From the NCBI RefSeq assembly GCF_025264645.1, contig NZ_CP073696.1, positions 4,898,001-4,962,000 of the forward strand: a stretch of DNA of 64,000 bases, written 5' to 3'. A program made the position numbers and the translations under genes. Positions within the stretch are counted from its first letter, which is position 1, and the number at the start of each line of letters is the position of its first letter. This DNA is from Edaphobacter lichenicola (GTDB lineage: Bacteria > Acidobacteriota > Terriglobia > Terriglobales > Acidobacteriaceae). The notes under the pieces are model-generated. The model did not search any database, had not been told where the DNA came from, and was given only the letters and a program-made list of their open reading frames with translations. Of the stretch, positions 43,486 through 54,740 are shown one piece after another.

Positions 43486-43847
43486 AGTGGCGGAGACCTC
43501 TTGCCGCGAAAGTATACGCGGCAGACAACTATTGGAACAACGGAGGTTAGCGGTTCAGAGAAAGTTCACCTCATCTTTACCTCGGCTTCCTTGCGCTAAT
43601 GGGCGCACGAAGGTCTGCTGATCTGAGTACGGAGGCACAGTGGCCTTCCGAAGAGGGCCGCTCGGGGGCCGAAGGTGTGATTCGGGGAGGGTTCTGAAGG
43701 TTTCTGCGAATGCAGTATTGGGCGGACGGCACATATCACCGGCGCTGGCTTGCTGCGGATTTATCAGTGATTGAAAGCGCAGTTTCGTAAGAGTTCCGTC
43801 ACGACGGCGGAGCACTAACTGGATGTCGCAAAACAGGAGGGAACACG
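43486..43847 (+). other. 362-bp divergent promoter region, nothing recognised
   Basis: It separates the winged-helix regulator from the ScyD-like gene. Short GGCC-rich self-complementary stretches occur near 43645-43675, but there is no clear operator, promoter box or small gene. Confidence 0.5.
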
Positions 43848-44984
43848 ATGAGCAGGAATCGAATCTTTGGAATGGTCTGCGCAGTGTTGGGTATGTGCAT
43901 AGGCGATGTGTGTGACGTGAATGCGCAACTGCCGCCGGTGCCGGCAGGTGCGACAGCAGTTGCGCAGGGTTTGTTCGGCCCGCGGGGAATAAAGTTTGGA
44001 CCGGACGGAGACCTCTATGTAGCTCTCTCGGGGCCGGGCGGAACGAACAGCACGGTAGATATATGCCCCCAACTGCAGGTTGCGGTAGCCGTGGGAGGAC
44101 CGTATACGAACGGCAACACGGCGAGCATCGTGAAGGTAGACAAGCGCGGAAATGTAACGACTGTAGCGACGGGATTTCCCTCGGGGCTAAGCAAGAGGCC
44201 CGATGTGAACGGCCTAGCGGACGTAGCCTTTCTGGACGGCGAGTTATATGCCGTCACGGCGGGCGGAGGATGTTCGCACGGATCGACGCTGCCGAACATG
44301 GTGGCGAAGGTGGACGCGAAGACGGGCCACTGGACGATTCTGGCGAACTTGAGCGAGGCGGTCGCGGCACATCCCTCCGCGGTTATGGCTCCGGACTTTG
44401 AGGCGGATGGTGTCTTCTACAGCATGCTCGCCGACCATGGAAAGCTTTATACGGTGGAGGCGAACCATGGGCAGATTTGGTCGGTAACGACAACCGGCCA
44501 AGTGGAAATGGTCACCGATATCTCGAAAGCCGAAGGGCACATCGTTCCTACCGCGGCGGTCGCGAGCGAGGACGGCTTAATTGTGGGTAACCTCGGGCTG
44601 TTTCCGATCACGCCGGACTCGTCCATCCTCATGACCCTGAAGCCCAGGTTCATCGATTGGCTATTGGGTTCGATCGATCCGTGGCTACCGGAGCCGATGA
44701 ATGTTACAGGCACCTCATCGCCCGGACTGACCACTGTTGTGAGCATGGCCTGGGGGCCGGATGGCGCCTTATATGTTCTCGAGCTATCGGCGGCGCCGGG
44801 ACTTCCCACGCCGGGTGCCGGCAAGGTCGTGCGCGTGCGTGGCCGCGGCATGGCTGAGGATGTGATCACGGGCTTGTCCGTGCCAACCGGGATGACCTTT
44901 GGTCCGGACGGAGCACTTTATATTTCGAACTGGGGTGCGGCAGATGCGCCGGTCGGCCAGATACTCCGGTTCAGTGTACGGTGA
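43848..44984 (+). CDS. Exported ScyD/ScyE-family beta-propeller protein
   Basis: Secreted protein of 378 residues. A signal peptide (FGMVCAVLGMCIGDVCDVNA) is followed by NHL-like propeller blades: GPRGIKFGPDGDLYVALSGP, TASIVKVDKRGNVTTVATGF, GVFYSMLADHGKLYTVEANH, VSMAWGPDGALYVLELSA, GMTFGPDGALYISNWG. The match is to the ScyD/ScyE family, named after cyanobacterial scytonemin genes but widespread in bacteria without that pigment. AGGAGGG precedes the ATG. Its partner and substrate are unknown. Divergence from the winged-helix regulator suggests it could be a target. Confidence 0.85.
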   Translation: MSRNRIFGMVCAVLGMCIGDVCDVNAQLPPVPAGATAVAQGLFGPRGIKFGPDGDLYVALSGPGGTNSTVDICPQLQVAVAVGGPYTNGNTASIVKVDKRGNVTTVATGFPSGLSKRPDVNGLADVAFLDGELYAVTAGGGCSHGSTLPNMVAKVDAKTGHWTILANLSEAVAAHPSAVMAPDFEADGVFYSMLADHGKLYTVEANHGQIWSVTTTGQVEMVTDISKAEGHIVPTAAVASEDGLIVGNLGLFPITPDSSILMTLKPRFIDWLLGSIDPWLPEPMNVTGTSSPGLTTVVSMAWGPDGALYVLELSAAPGLPTPGAGKVVRVRGRGMAEDVITGLSVPTGMTFGPDGALYISNWGAADAPVGQILRFSVR

Positions 44985-45192
44985 GGATATCACTGTTATC
45001 GAGAATGCCGCAGTCTCGGTTTATACAAATCTGGCGGATAGACCAAGCCATCCGAAATTGTCGCGAACATGGTTTCCCGGGTAGGAATCATCGACGCGTC
45101 ATTTCGTAGTTGAGAAACCAACTTGGCTGGCCTGCCAAGGGCATATTCAGCGGGTAATGGCGCTCTTGTTTCAAACGAAAAACTCGCTGTGT

Positions 45193-45882
45193 CTACGGGA
45201 AGCAGCGCGCACGATTGCAATGAATCGCAATCATTCCGTCATGAGCAGGGATGGCAAAGACGTGATCTAACGATGGAACGATCCAATCAGCCTCCACCAG
45301 GGCATCGATCTGGTGCGAGGACAAAACCGCAAGCGTCTTGCAACCCGCGGCCTTGCCTGCCTTGATTCCAGCCGGGCTATCTTCGATGACCAGGCATTCC
45401 GATGGTTCCAGACCCAACTTCCTGGCACCCAGTTCGTACGGCTCTGGATCGGGCTTGCCACGGGATACATCGTCAGCGCTAACAAGATTGTGAGGCACGG
45501 TAATCCCTGCGAACTGAAGCCTGGTCATCGCCAAACGCCCTGGAGCGGAAGTGACGATCGCCCAAGAGCGCGTTGGAAGCGCTGCAAGAAGTGCTGCGGC
45601 ACCTGGCAGCGCGGAGGTTCCGCTCGGGTCTTCCGCATCAAAGTCCTCGAGCCGCCTGAGCTCAACATAGGGATCAAGATCGGGCCGAAGCGCACGAACT
45701 GTATCGACAGCGCGTCTTCCGTGTGTGGAATGAATAGAGAAACTGCCCTCCATGTCGTGAAGCTGCGCCCAGCGCAACCAGCATCGTTCGTCCGAAGCAG
45801 TCGAATCAACGAGCACCCCATCCATGTCAAAGAGCGCGCCGCGCACATACAAGGTTACGTTTGTTGGAGGGTCGTTCACCAT
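45193..45882 (-). CDS. HAD-superfamily hydrolase (sugar-phosphatase/beta-phosphoglucomutase-like)
   Basis: Phosphatase of 229 residues. Motif I is GALFDMDGVLVDSTA (DxDG with both catalytic Asp), motif II is the Ser/Thr in AIVTSAPGRL, motif III is GKPDPEPYELGARKL and motif IV is LVIEDSPAGIKAGKAAGC. The cap is the small helical C1 type. It resembles sugar-phosphate phosphatases such as YfbT/DOG1. The start is one of several close codons (ATG 45882 or 45891, TTG 45930). It is convergent with the ScyD-like gene. Confidence 0.9.
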   Translation of the reverse strand: MVNDPPTNVTLYVRGALFDMDGVLVDSTASDERCWLRWAQLHDMEGSFSIHSTHGRRAVDTVRALRPDLDPYVELRRLEDFDAEDPSGTSALPGAAALLAALPTRSWAIVTSAPGRLAMTRLQFAGITVPHNLVSADDVSRGKPDPEPYELGARKLGLEPSECLVIEDSPAGIKAGKAAGCKTLAVLSSHQIDALVEADWIVPSLDHVFAIPAHDGMIAIHCNRARCFP

Positions 45883-45930
45883 GCCTCTCATTGTCCCATT
45901 CTTGGTTCTCTGAGAGCGAAGTTTCCGCAA

Positions 45931-46243
45931 ACGCCTTTTCCATGCAGAAGTTACATGGACGCTTCAGTAGAACGAACTCAGAGAGCTAGTATCGATTCAG
46001 TCGTCATAACTGTTGCGTACAGTCAGTATGGAGTGACCGTCGCCGATGCGCCGACCGTGGGTTAGGCTGTGAGTTCAGAAGGAAGCGGGAGGGAGCCGGT
46101 CACGTCGGAATGCCCGATTTGGTATCCGGTGCATTTTGACCTGGAGCCTCCCCCAATGCCCTCGTTCCGTGGGTCTAATAATCTCCTATTGCATTCCCAT
46201 AGAGAATGTGGGATGTTACCTATGGCTATCAAATAGGAGCAAC
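45931..46243 (+). other. 313-bp divergent region between HAD and PadR genes
   Basis: No gene is seen. The right end holds an inverted-repeat cluster, described separately, that covers the PadR Shine-Dalgarno. The left part shows nothing specific. Confidence 0.5.
46183..46239 (+). promoter_or_regulatory. Inverted repeats overlapping the padR ribosome-binding site
   Basis: CTCCTATT (46183-46190) pairs perfectly with AATAGGAG (46232-46239), and the second arm contains the AGGAG Shine-Dalgarno of the PadR gene. Between them lies a bulged dyad CAT-T-CCCATA-GAGAA-TGTGGGATG. This could be a PadR operator in DNA, or a hairpin that hides the ribosome-binding site in RNA. Confidence 0.45.
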
Positions 46244-46588
46244 ATGAGCGGCAATAAAGCAGACGTCTGGCAAGGCACCCTGGCACTCATGGTGCTCAAA
46301 ACCTTGGAAGCTATGGGACCATTGCACGGCTATGGAATTGCCCGCCGCATTGAGCAGACAAGCGGCGATCTCCTGTCGTTAAACTACGGAACGCTGTATC
46401 CGGCTCTGTTGAAACTCGAACAGGAGGGGGCGATCTCCGCGGAGTGGGGCGCATCGGAGAACAACCGTAAGGCCAAGTTCTATAACCTCACCCGCGCGGG
46501 GCGAAGGCAACTTCAGAAAGAGGCGCGAGACTGGGAGCAGGCCACGGCCATCCTTGCTCGTTTCCTCTCTCCCGCCAAGGAGGCATAA
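46244..46588 (+). CDS. PadR-family transcriptional regulator
   Basis: Winged-helix regulator of 114 residues. WQGTLALMVLKTLEAMGPLHGYGIARRIEQ, seen here as LKTLEAMGPLHGYGIARRI, and LNYGTLYPALLKLEQEGAI are the PadR signature, with wing NNRKAKFYNLTRAGRR. AGGAG 5 bases upstream fixes ATG 46244. Its stop overlaps the next ATG (TAATG), so it is translationally coupled to the ADOP permease, the standard acidobacterial arrangement in which PadR probably controls the permease gene. Confidence 0.93.
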   Translation: MSGNKADVWQGTLALMVLKTLEAMGPLHGYGIARRIEQTSGDLLSLNYGTLYPALLKLEQEGAISAEWGASENNRKAKFYNLTRAGRRQLQKEARDWEQATAILARFLSPAKEA

Positions 46589-49266
46589 TGCGAAAGCTAA
46601 GAGCGTTGTGGCAGCGGCTGTGCGGCACCTTCAATGCAATCCAAGCGGACAGAAAGTTCGCTGACGAATTGGAAAGTCATCTTCAGATGCACATGGATGA
46701 CAACCTCCGCGCAGGTATGAGCCCACAGGAAGCCCGGCGGCAGGCGCTTATTCGACTGGGTGGGATCGACCAGACCCGGCAGGCGTATCGTGAAAGGCAA
46801 ACGCTACCCTGGATTGAGCCGTTCTGGCAGGATATTCGCTTCGGTCTGCGGATGCTGTGGAAGAGTCCGGCGTTTACTGCCATAGCTGTTATTACCCTGG
46901 CGCTTGGGATCGGCGCCCACACCGCGATCTTCTCGATCGTCAATGGAGTGCTCCTTAACCCTCTTCCATTTCCACATCCGGAACAACTCGTGATCCTGCA
47001 CGCGAGCAAGGAAAACTTCGAATTCGGCTCGGTCTCCTACCCGAACTTTCAGGATTGGCAGAAGAGTAACCACTCATTTTCGTCGATGGCGCTCTCACGC
47101 GGGTATAACTTCAGCCTTACCGGCACGGGCGAAGCGGAACAGCTAAATGGTCAATTTATGACCTCCGGCTTTTTTGAGACGCTGGGTGTGAAGCCGATAC
47201 TTGGTCGCACGTTTACGCAGGCGGAAGAGCAGCCCAGTGCAGAGCCAGTCGTACTGATCAGCGAGAGCCTGTGGAAACGGAAGTTTGGAGCGTCATCGGA
47301 GGTACTGAACAAGAGAATCTCGCTTGAGGGAAGAAGCTACGCGATCATCGGTGTGATCCCAGCGAGCTTCCATCTTGCCGTGCGGACTTTGGCCAGCCGG
47401 GATGTCTACGTTCCGATCGGGCAATGGAGAAATCCGGCGCTTACCGACCGTGGCGCTGGAATGGGAATGCGCGGGATTGCCCGGCTCAGACTGGGCGTGA
47501 GCATCGAGCAGGCAAACGCCGACATGGCGCGGGTCTCGCAGAATCTGGCCAGCGCCTTTCCCGATGCAGACAAAGGCGTCAGCGCGAAGCTGGTCCCGCT
47601 AAAGGAGCAGTTGGTTGGCAACGTTCGGCCCTTTCTTGTCGTCTTGATGGCCGCCGTGGGTTTCGTGCTGCTCATCGCTTGCGTCAATGTGGCCAGCCTT
47701 ATGCTCGCGCGTTCAACCAGCCGCACGCGAGAGTTCGCCGTACGCACTGCACTCGGAGCAAGCCGGCTGCGGATGATCCGCCAGCTCCTTACAGAGAGTC
47801 TTCTACTCGCTTTCGTAGGCGGTGCGCTTGGACTCATGATCGCCCTGTGGGCAACGCATACCGGCCTGAGGCTTCTTCCCGAAGCGTTGCCGCGCGCCGA
47901 GGAGATTGGGGTGGATCTTCGCGTACTTCTCTTCACCATGGCCCTATCGCTTCTGACCGGAACTCTATTCGGCCTGATCCCAGCGCTTAAAACATCTCAC
48001 GTAGATCCCCACACGGCGCTGAAAGAAGGTGGGCGTGGCGCGAGCGGCACACGTCATCCTGCGCAAAGTGCATTCGTCATTGCGGAGATGGCCATAGCGC
48101 TTGTGCTGCTGGCCGGTGCAGGCCTGATGGTCCGCAGCCTCAAGCAGCTATGGAGCGTCGACCCCGGCTTTAATCCCCGAAACGTGTTCATCTTCGGCTA
48201 TACGCTTCCGCCGTCGATGATCAACGGAAACCCCGGCGCTATACGGGCCGCCTACCGTAACTTCGATCAAGAGATTGCTATGATCCCCGGCGTAGAAGCA
48301 GTGTCACAATCATGGGGTGGCTTGCCCATGGAGGGAGACGACGATGCCTCATTTTGGCTCGACGGGCAGCCCAGGCCAACCAATACCAACGAGATGAGCA
48401 TGACTCTCGTCTACAACGTAGGACCCGATTACGCGAAGGCCATGGGAGTTTCGCTGAAACGCGGAAGATTCTTCACCGTACACGACGATGAGAGATCACC
48501 ACTCGTCGGCGTGATCGACGAGGTCTTTGCTAAGAAGTACTTTCCCGATCAGAATCCCATCGGCAAACGCGTTGTCCTCAACGACGGCGCGAGAAAGATG
48601 GAGATCGTTGGCGTCGTCGGACATGTGAATCAGTGGGGACTCGATGCGGATGACGACAACCCGTTGCGTGTGCAGCTCTACACCTCATGGATGCAAACCC
48701 CAGACGATTTTGTGCGCCTTGCTCCGTCTGGAATTGATGCCGTGGTGCGGTACACGGGTAATCTCACCAACGTATCGGATGCGATTCGCCACAATGTCCA
48801 GCGGAGGAGTAGCGAGCAGATCCTCTACGACGCCCACACCATGGAGAGTTCCATCTCGGACTCCTTGGCGGAGCGCCGCTTTGCCATGATCCTTCTCGCC
48901 ATATTCGCTGGGCTGGCACTGTTGTTGGCCGGCATCGGTATCTACGGAGTGATCGCGTACCTTGTCGAGCAGCGCACCCAGGAGATCGGGATTCGCATGG
49001 CGCTCGGCGCACAGCGCGCAGAGGTGGCGCGCCTGATGCTTTGGGAAGGCACCCGGCTGGCCCTCATGGGTGTCGCGATTGGAGTCGCCGCCGGATTGGC
49101 GCTCACGCGGCTCATGACAAAGATGATCTACGGTGTCAGCGCCACCGACCCTCTCACGTTTTCTGGAGTTGCGATGGTTTTGATGCTGGTCGCGATTGCG
49201 GCCTGCTATTTCCCAGCGCGAAAAGCATCTCGATTAGATCCGATACAGTCACTGCGTTCGGAATAG
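46588..49266 (+). CDS. ADOP-type ABC permease (MacB/FtsX-like)
   Basis: Acidobacterial duplicated orphan permease, 892 residues. A short N-terminal domain (FADELESHLQMHMDDNLRAG, SPQEARRQALIRLGG) is followed by two FtsX/MacB permease halves. Membrane helices begin at FTAIAVITLALGIGAHTAIF and recur at FLVVLMAAVGFVLLIACVNV, MALSLLTGTLFGLIPAL and FAMILLAIFAGLALLLAGIG; a MacB-like periplasmic domain lies in each half. The ends of the halves carry RTREFAVRTALGASR and RTQEIGIRMALGAQR. No ATPase is encoded beside it, hence orphan. It probably exports a lipophilic compound or works as a mechanotransmitter with an ATPase elsewhere. Confidence 0.93.
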   Translation: MRKLRALWQRLCGTFNAIQADRKFADELESHLQMHMDDNLRAGMSPQEARRQALIRLGGIDQTRQAYRERQTLPWIEPFWQDIRFGLRMLWKSPAFTAIAVITLALGIGAHTAIFSIVNGVLLNPLPFPHPEQLVILHASKENFEFGSVSYPNFQDWQKSNHSFSSMALSRGYNFSLTGTGEAEQLNGQFMTSGFFETLGVKPILGRTFTQAEEQPSAEPVVLISESLWKRKFGASSEVLNKRISLEGRSYAIIGVIPASFHLAVRTLASRDVYVPIGQWRNPALTDRGAGMGMRGIARLRLGVSIEQANADMARVSQNLASAFPDADKGVSAKLVPLKEQLVGNVRPFLVVLMAAVGFVLLIACVNVASLMLARSTSRTREFAVRTALGASRLRMIRQLLTESLLLAFVGGALGLMIALWATHTGLRLLPEALPRAEEIGVDLRVLLFTMALSLLTGTLFGLIPALKTSHVDPHTALKEGGRGASGTRHPAQSAFVIAEMAIALVLLAGAGLMVRSLKQLWSVDPGFNPRNVFIFGYTLPPSMINGNPGAIRAAYRNFDQEIAMIPGVEAVSQSWGGLPMEGDDDASFWLDGQPRPTNTNEMSMTLVYNVGPDYAKAMGVSLKRGRFFTVHDDERSPLVGVIDEVFAKKYFPDQNPIGKRVVLNDGARKMEIVGVVGHVNQWGLDADDDNPLRVQLYTSWMQTPDDFVRLAPSGIDAVVRYTGNLTNVSDAIRHNVQRRSSEQILYDAHTMESSISDSLAERRFAMILLAIFAGLALLLAGIGIYGVIAYLVEQRTQEIGIRMALGAQRAEVARLMLWEGTRLALMGVAIGVAAGLALTRLMTKMIYGVSATDPLTFSGVAMVLMLVAIAACYFPARKASRLDPIQSLRSE

Positions 49267-49331
49267 AAGACTCGAGGTGGAAACATGAGCACCGTGTATG
49301 CCGCTGAGCGGTCCTTTGGTTAAGTGAAGGA

Positions 49332-49425
49332 GAGTTAGCCGCCAAACTGGAAAGCTGTCTGCAGATTCAGGTCGACGACAACTTGCGCCTGGGCATAGCT
49401 CTCGTGTCTGCTGCGGCAGTTGATT
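49332..49425 (+). pseudogene. Fragment of a second ADOP permease N-terminus
   Basis: The plus-strand frame reads ELAAKLESCLQIQVDDNLRL then GIA, matching the ADOP N-terminal block (F-A-D-E-L-E-S-H-L-Q-M-H-x-D-D-N-L-R-A-G in the intact neighbour) before homology fades. No start or downstream permease remains. It lies 65 bp behind the intact ADOP gene, so it is the stump of a former tandem copy. Confidence 0.65.
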
Positions 49426-49466
49426 CGTATTCTCAATTGTCAACAACAGACCAATGCACTCATTGA

Positions 49467-49677
49467 GGCGATGTTCGGCATGAAGAGGAAGTCAAGAACC
49501 TCGTCGACAAGACGATCGCTCGTTTCGGTCGCCTCGACATCGCCGTCAATAATGCTGGCATAGAAGGCGTAATCGGTTTGGCTGCCGACGTCACCGTTGA
49601 GAACTACAAGTCGATCTTCGACACCAACGTCCTTGGCGTGCTGCTTAGCATGAAGTACGAAATCCGCGCCATGCAGG
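49467..49677 (+). pseudogene. Internal fragment of an SDR oxidoreductase
   Basis: GDVRHEEEVKNLVDKTIARF then GRLDIAVNNAGIEG and SIFDTNVLGVLLSMKYEI. This is the middle of a classical SDR, with the NNAG motif, but the N-terminal cofactor loop TGxxxGxG and the catalytic YxxxK are both absent. It is cut at both ends, by the ADOP remnant on the left and the tRNA 3' end 54 bp to the right. Confidence 0.8.
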
Positions 49678-49730
49678 ACCGACCACCCATGCTGCGTGGC
49701 GCTCGAAGCAGGCCTTCTATGCCATTATTT

Positions 49731-49806
<76 letters not shown>

Positions 49807-50216
49807 GACAATGACACACCAGCACCCGATCTGCCGGAGCGGGTGGTTGGCGTTTGGCAGAACTTCGTTACCAGTACGCTTGCCCGAGAGTGGAGTTTAC
49901 TCGAAGGCGTGTTCTTGCTGTCTCAGGTGTGGGATGGACAGTTCTGCGAGATGAGGCTGCTGCTGTGTCCTCGATTCTTACGATGGTGAAGTGTCCACTC
50001 CTGATTCGCCAAGTCCTATTTGTATTGTATGACGCAGAGAGTGGAGCACACAAAATGATTGGGACAGACGGGACTTGTTGGCGCTGATCTGGTTGCTCAG
50101 ATCCAAGGGGACAAGGGGAGCGGAGGCCGTCCTTCGATTATCGATTGACGGCTTCTCCTGCTCGTTCCATACGCCGATGCGGTTCACTTGTTCTCAGCCG
50201 TGACGCCGGCTAAGCA
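49807..50216 (+). other. 410-bp stretch with no recognised feature
   Basis: It separates the tRNA from htpG. Short frames on both strands lack protein character and ribosome-binding sites. The tRNA promoter should lie in the first 60 bp, reading leftwards. I see no repeat or remnant I can name. Confidence 0.5.
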
Positions 50217-52082
<1,866 letters not shown>

Positions 52083-52189
52083 ATCATCTATTATCGCCAA
52101 AGACAGAGGTGGATTGGCAACTCCGGCTATATGATTGCCAAGAGCGTCCGCGTCTTCTAGTCGAGGATGCTCGCTGGAGTGTACTCCCT

Positions 52190-52600
52190 ATGCCCAAGCT
52201 CTACACACCACGTGAAGCGGCCCAAGTGCTAGGCGTCAGCTATGCATCGCTGAAGCAGTGGATCTATAACGGAAAATTGAAGAGTGTTCAAACCGCGGGT
52301 GGCCATCATCGGATCCCCGAGGCCGAAATCGATCGCATGTTGCCGCGGGCTGCCGTTAAGGGTAAGCCGGAGAAGACACGTCGCATGTATCGGCGCGTAA
52401 GCGGGCGAAATCAGTTGACCGGACGAATTACCGAGATCAAGGTCAACGGCTTGCTTGCCCAAATTACGTTGTCGGTTTCAGGCCAACACATCACCTCCAT
52501 TATTACGGCGGATGCAGTGCGGGAGTTGCGGCTGAAGACTGGACAGCTCGCCGTCGCTCTCATCAAATCGACCGAAGTCATGATCGTCCTACCCGACTAG
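52190..52600 (+). CDS. HTH-TOBE (Mop) domain regulator
   Basis: Protein of 136 residues with an N-terminal MerR/excisionase-type helix-turn-helix (LYTPREAAQVLGVSYASLKQ, AGGHHRIPEAEIDRML). A single TOBE/Mop domain follows (GRNQLTGRITEIKVNGLLAQ, GQLAVALIKSTEVMIVL), which in related proteins binds molybdate or tungstate. This HTH-plus-one-Mop layout differs from ModE, which has a winged helix and two Mop units. No modABC genes are in the window. A porin gene lies 247 bp downstream on the same strand and could be a target. Confidence 0.85.
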   Translation: MPKLYTPREAAQVLGVSYASLKQWIYNGKLKSVQTAGGHHRIPEAEIDRMLPRAAVKGKPEKTRRMYRRVSGRNQLTGRITEIKVNGLLAQITLSVSGQHITSIITADAVRELRLKTGQLAVALIKSTEVMIVLPD

Positions 52601-52847
52601 ATCCCGTTGACAATAACGGTTTAATTCGTTTAGATCGAATAGTGTTCTTGCTGGGGCGGGAACCGAAGGATAATTTGCGCCTTCGTCTGACAAGAGATCT
52701 GCCGTTCCATCCTCAGCACTTTTCGATTTGAAGTGAGTTGCTGCAACCGGGCTGTGCTGCAATGCCGGCGGATCAAATGCCGCGTGCAAACAGGCTCGAG
52801 ATAAACAATTCCCTAAAACCAATTCACTGAATACTTATGAGGCCGCA

Positions 52848-54632
52848 ATGAAACTCACAGTCTTACGTTTATCAATGCTCGTGGCCTCCCTGTGGTGGCT
52901 GTGCTCCGTTTCTGCAGGAGCGCAGACATCCGCGACCTTGTCTGGCAGGGTCACGGATTCAACGGGGAGTGTCGTTGCGGGAGCGACTGTGACCGCGAAC
53001 AACCTTGACACAGGAGCATCGCAGACCGCTGTCACAAGCGGAGCGGGTCAATATGAGATGGTTGCGGTTCCCGTCGGACGCTATGAGGTCCGCGCCGCAA
53101 AGCAGGGGTTCGCGGATGAAGCGCGTACGGTAATCAGCCTGGCGGTTGGCAAGGATGCCGCGGTCGACATTCGGATGCAGGTGAAGACCTCTGACGCCTG
53201 CGTGAGCGGCCACGAGTTTGCCGCCACCGATTGCGCGCTGACCTGGCACGGCATCACGCTGTACGGTGCGTATGATGTTGGCGGCGGCTGGGTCAGCCAC
53301 GGCCTCCCGGAAAACGGCTACAACTATGAAGGCGCCTCTCTGGTGAATCGAAACGGCTATCAGCATCGATTCCTCATCGCACCGAACAACCTGCAACAGA
53401 CGGGTCTTGGCATCAGGGGCAAGGAAGAGTTTCTGCCTGGCTGGTCCGTTGTGTTCAACGCTTCAACTGGCATCAATCCGCAGTCCGGCCTGCTCGCCGA
53501 CGCGTCGAAGACCCAGATCATTAACAACGGCCTTCCGAGGGCCAGCTATTCGTACACCATCGACGGGGCGCGCGCGGGCCAACCGTTCAATGACGAAATC
53601 TATGGCGGTATATCGTCCACGCACTTCGGCACGCTGACCTTCGGTCGTCAGCGCGCGCTCGGTACCGATGCGATGCTCCAGTATGATCCGGGCGGCGGCG
53701 GCTATGCCTTTTCGTACATTGGGTATAACGGCACGATGGCCGGCGGCGGCGATACCGAGGACAGCCGTTGGGACTCCGCCCTGAAGTATCGCCTGACCTA
53801 TGGCCCGGCGCATTTCGGCGCGATGTATAAATTCGCCGATGGTTCCGGCGGCTGTTTTTCGGCCTCCGCAACATGGACTGCGGCGAACTGTACGCCGGAG
53901 TCGGCGCATAACAACGCCTATGGATTCGATCTTGGCGGAGAGCACGGCAAGTTGTCTGCGGACTTTCTCTTTCAGCATTACAACCAGGCGATCAGCGTAT
54001 TGAATCCCTTGCTGGGACCTCAAAGTCCTACGCAGCCGTATCAGTCGACCACAAACAGCATCAATACAAATCCCATCACCGGGGTCAATTTGATCGACCC
54101 GGCCAACACGTTATATGGCATTGTGACCGATAACAACGGCGTTATCGGCGCCGTTAAATATACTTGGAATCCGTTCAAGTTCTATGCCGGCTACGAATAC
54201 GTCTGGCAGAACAATCCGGTGAACCCGTTGGGTGTGGGCGCCTCAGACCAGGGCGGTTACAACCTGAGCGGGGTTGAAGATAACAATCTTGACTCTGAAA
54301 AGTTGCTGCAGATTTGGTGGACGGGTGTGAAGTACACCTACCGCAGCAAAACCGACTTCACTTTCGCCTGGTATCAACAACGGCAGAACGACTTCCGTTT
54401 TCCGAAGGAATGCGATGCCGTGGCCGGCTTCCGCGCTTCCTGCGCGGGCACCCTCAACGAGGTGTCAGGCTATGCGGATCATCACTTCACCAAGCGTTTC
54501 GACGTTTTTGCCGGAATTGCGTACTCCTACGTGAGCGGCGGTCTGGCCATCGCCATTCCTCATGGCCCGGGCGTTCCTTATCACTACGACAATAACCTTG
54601 CTCCGACGATCGGTGGTCGTTTCGCCTTCTGA
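52848..54632 (+). CDS. Outer-membrane porin with N-terminal carboxypeptidase-regulatory-like domain
   Basis: Exported protein of 594 residues. A signal peptide (MLVASLWWLCSVSAGAQ) is followed by a beta-sandwich domain at about 30-105 (ATLSGRVTDSTGSVVAGATV, GRYEVRAAKQGFADEART), a linker with two cysteines (SDACVSGHEFAATDCAL), then a general porin barrel. The barrel begins ITLYGAYDVGGGWVSHGLPE and continues with GIRGKEEFLPGWSVVFN and FGTLTFGRQRALGTDAM. It ends in FAF, the terminal Phe of beta-barrels. The barrel resembles proteobacterial porins, whereas the N-terminal domain is the kind found on acidobacterial TonB-like proteins, so this is a fusion. A strong terminator follows. Confidence 0.87.
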   Translation: MKLTVLRLSMLVASLWWLCSVSAGAQTSATLSGRVTDSTGSVVAGATVTANNLDTGASQTAVTSGAGQYEMVAVPVGRYEVRAAKQGFADEARTVISLAVGKDAAVDIRMQVKTSDACVSGHEFAATDCALTWHGITLYGAYDVGGGWVSHGLPENGYNYEGASLVNRNGYQHRFLIAPNNLQQTGLGIRGKEEFLPGWSVVFNASTGINPQSGLLADASKTQIINNGLPRASYSYTIDGARAGQPFNDEIYGGISSTHFGTLTFGRQRALGTDAMLQYDPGGGGYAFSYIGYNGTMAGGGDTEDSRWDSALKYRLTYGPAHFGAMYKFADGSGGCFSASATWTAANCTPESAHNNAYGFDLGGEHGKLSADFLFQHYNQAISVLNPLLGPQSPTQPYQSTTNSINTNPITGVNLIDPANTLYGIVTDNNGVIGAVKYTWNPFKFYAGYEYVWQNNPVNPLGVGASDQGGYNLSGVEDNNLDSEKLLQIWWTGVKYTYRSKTDFTFAWYQQRQNDFRFPKECDAVAGFRASCAGTLNEVSGYADHHFTKRFDVFAGIAYSYVSGGLAIAIPHGPGVPYHYDNNLAPTIGGRFAF

Positions 54633-54659
54633 TCGTTTCTGGCAACGTCAAAAAAAATG

Positions 54660-54687
54660 AGCCCCGGTGGGTGCCGGGGCTCTTTCT
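54660..54687 (+). terminator. Rho-independent terminator after porin gene
   Basis: AGCCCCGG-TGGGTG-CCGGGGCT followed by CTTTCT; 8-bp perfect stem, 27 bp beyond the stop. An A-run precedes it, giving some bidirectional character for the converging PEP-CTERM gene. Confidence 0.85.
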
Positions 54688-54740
54688 GCGGATCACTGAT
54701 TCGATCATGAGTGACTTATCTTTGCGGCACGACGCGCTGG

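Noticed and set aside
42691-43599. 302-codon open frame antisense to the winged-helix regulator
   Set aside because: Shadow frame with Gly/Glu/Val bias and no family resemblance.
52083-52189. CIRCE heat-shock operator before htpG
   Set aside because: No TTAGCACTC-N9-GAGTGCTAA-like repeat in the gap.
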